DNA from: Opitutia bacterium UBA7876
GTDB taxonomy: Bacteria > Verrucomicrobiota > Verrucomicrobiia > Opitutales > Seribacteraceae
DNA: 7,407 nt
NCBI GenBank assembly: GCA_002500665.1
Contig: DLRY01000090.1
Coordinates: forward strand, 32,330 to 39,736
Reading direction: 5' to 3'
Below are positions 6,324 through 7,407 of the stretch, piece after piece. The number at the start of each line of letters is the position of its first letter. The stretch's first letter is position 1. Below the pieces are notes generated by a model. It worked only from the letters and a program-made list of their open reading frames with translations, had not been told where the DNA came from and did not search any database. The position numbers were made by a program, and so were the translations under genes.

Positions 6324-7250
6324 ATGGGTAATTTCCTGAAGCAGGCCCTCACTTTAGCCCGAGTCTCCAACCTCCCGACGGTATGGACGAATTGCCTCGC
6401 GGGATGGGGCATAAACGCGGTGGCTCTGGGGCATGCCTTGGCCATGCCGCCCAGCATTGGCTTGCAGAACGCTGAACCCTTCAGTCTTCTAGCTCTCCTG
6501 CTCGGCGCCAGCTTAGTCTACGCAGGCGGCTGCACCCTCAACGACGCGTTCGACGAGGGATTTGACCGCAAATACAACCCCGAGCGCCCCATCCCATCCC
6601 GTAAAGTCACCTCGGCAACCGCATGGATTCTCGGCATGAGCGAGCTGAGCGCCGGGTCCGCCCTACTCTTTTTCGGCGCGGGTTGCTCGGCTCTCTGGAG
6701 CACACTGCTCGTCTGCGCCATCCTCGCCTATGACTTCCTGCACAAGAGGTGGGCAGGAAGTTTCCTAATTATGGGAAGCTGTAGGGTTTTGCTATGGTTG
6801 ACCGCGGCTACTGTGGGTGAGGCGGAGGACTTGGCTCCCCAGACCCTGGCCTGGGCTCTCTGCCTTGGGGCCTACGTCGTTGGGATAACTCTATTCGCCC
6901 GCGGTGAATCCAAAAAAAGGGAGGCTCCCCGCAATTTCTCGATCATTCTCCTCTTTTTCCCTCCACTGCTAGCCTTGGCCGGCCTGACATACTGGCACCA
7001 ACTCGACCCGACCCGCCAAGCCTTGGTGAATTTGTCCGGCCTACTCGCCGCGTGGATTGCCTACCGTTCAATCCTGCATATCAAAAGCAAAGAAAATGGC
7101 TCCTTAGGAAAAGGCGTGTCCCTATTGCTCTCAGGCATTTGCGCAACAGATGCAGTAGCCGTTGCCTTCTACCTCCCCGGCTTGGTCGGACCCTGCCTCC
7201 TTTGCGTCTGCCTTGCCCAATCGCTGCAAAAGAAGTTTGCGGCGACATAA
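6324..7250 (+). CDS. eboC: UbiA-like prenyltransferase family protein EboC
   Basis: A 308-residue polytopic inner-membrane protein of the UbiA superfamily, with about eight or nine hydrophobic segments. The first Asp-rich motif is intact as NDAFDEGFD (73-81), followed by RKYNPERPIPSRKVT, which fits Mg-diphosphate binding in UbiA enzymes. A second conserved block is YDFLHKRWAGSFLIMGSCR (136-154). Where classical UbiA proteins carry a second DxxxD, this one has GITLFARGESKKREA, with no Asp pair. From memory FAR-E is usual in the EboC branch, so this appears to be a family trait, not decay. It is assigned as EboC from the block pattern and its place between eboE and eboD. The donor and acceptor are unknown; membrane anchoring or prenylation of the Ebo metabolite is an inference. 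The ATG lies 15 bases after the eboE stop, 23 bases before eboD, and no clear ribosome binding site is seen. Confidence 0.9.
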   Translation: MGNFLKQALTLARVSNLPTVWTNCLAGWGINAVALGHALAMPPSIGLQNAEPFSLLALLLGASLVYAGGCTLNDAFDEGFDRKYNPERPIPSRKVTSATAWILGMSELSAGSALLFFGAGCSALWSTLLVCAILAYDFLHKRWAGSFLIMGSCRVLLWLTAATVGEAEDLAPQTLAWALCLGAYVVGITLFARGESKKREAPRNFSIILLFFPPLLALAGLTYWHQLDPTRQALVNLSGLLAAWIAYRSILHIKSKENGSLGKGVSLLLSGICATDAVAVAFYLPGLVGPCLLCVCLAQSLQKKFAAT

Positions 7251-7273
7251 GGTCTTCCCCATACTTAAACATA

Positions 7274-7407
7274 ATGCCTTCCAGTTACTCCACCATCCGA
7301 AAGAACATCCGTTTGGATTGCACGCATAGAGTCTTTTTTACGAAAGATTCCTTTTCGATGGCTAACGATACATTGTCCGAAATCCTACAACCGCATCGCG
7401 AGGGCAG
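7274..7407 (+). CDS. eboD: EboD, 3-dehydroquinate synthase-like (5' end only)
   Basis: A frame opens at the ATG at 7274 and runs off the right edge after 44 codons (MPSSYSTIRKNIRLD...). The stretch HRVFFTKDSFSMANDTLSEIL matches, from memory, the start of EboD proteins, which have an aromatic-FT-(R/K)-D--F---N--L pattern before the NAD-binding domain. EboD is related to 3-dehydroquinate synthase and sugar-phosphate cyclases, but its substrate in the Ebo pathway is unknown. Position 23 bases after eboC on the same strand supports the call. The catalytic domain lies outside the window, so no active-site residue can be checked. Confidence 0.82.
   Translation, partial: MPSSYSTIRKNIRLDCTHRVFFTKDSFSMANDTLSEILQPHREG

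Overview
The window looks like part of a chromosome from a Gram-negative member of the Planctomycetota-Verrucomicrobiota group, most likely a verrucomicrobial (Opitutae-like) bacterium. Base composition is moderate, recognisable Shine-Dalgarno sequences are almost absent, and there are two porin-like outer-membrane barrels ending in phenylalanine. An ECF sigma factor is followed by a single-pass membrane protein and a secreted PDZ/EF-hand protein, a gene grouping reminiscent of those phyla. The taxonomic placement is inference; no 16S or marker gene is present.

Layout. (1) 24-2391, minus strand: two tandem paralogous porin-like genes, separated by a strong intrinsic terminator (1195-1227) that ends the upstream copy. 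(2) 2574-4763, minus strand: a compact operon read as ECF sigma factor, then a one-TM cysteine-free putative anti-sigma protein (4-base ATGA overlap), then a secreted PDZ protein with one EF-hand loop (31-base gap). (3) 4764-5117: a divergent intergenic region of about 350 bases. It holds a 90-base element closed by perfect 12-base inverted arms, a pair of mutually exclusive hairpins, and a perfect 12-base palindrome next to the first plus-strand start codon. (4) 5118 to the right edge, plus strand: eboE, eboC and the 5' end of eboD, part of an Ebo cluster.

How the parts may work together. The Ebo genes (a xylose-isomerase-like TIM barrel, a UbiA-like membrane prenyltransferase and a 3-dehydroquinate-synthase-like enzyme) belong to a widely distributed but chemically unresolved cluster. 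In Nostoc it is needed to deliver a scytonemin precursor to the periplasm. Here the visible order is E-C-D with eboE first, and neither eboA nor eboB lies upstream. The divergent operon is a plausible envelope-sensing unit: a sigma factor, a membrane-tethered regulator and an exported PDZ protein, next to two outer-membrane barrels. Whether the divergent region links the two sides is not shown by the sequence.

The most interesting items are the structured element in front of the Ebo genes, the Ebo cluster itself with its UbiA-like protein lacking a visible second Asp-rich motif, and the exactly conserved post-signal-peptide segment shared by the two porins, where all 12 codon differences are synonymous.
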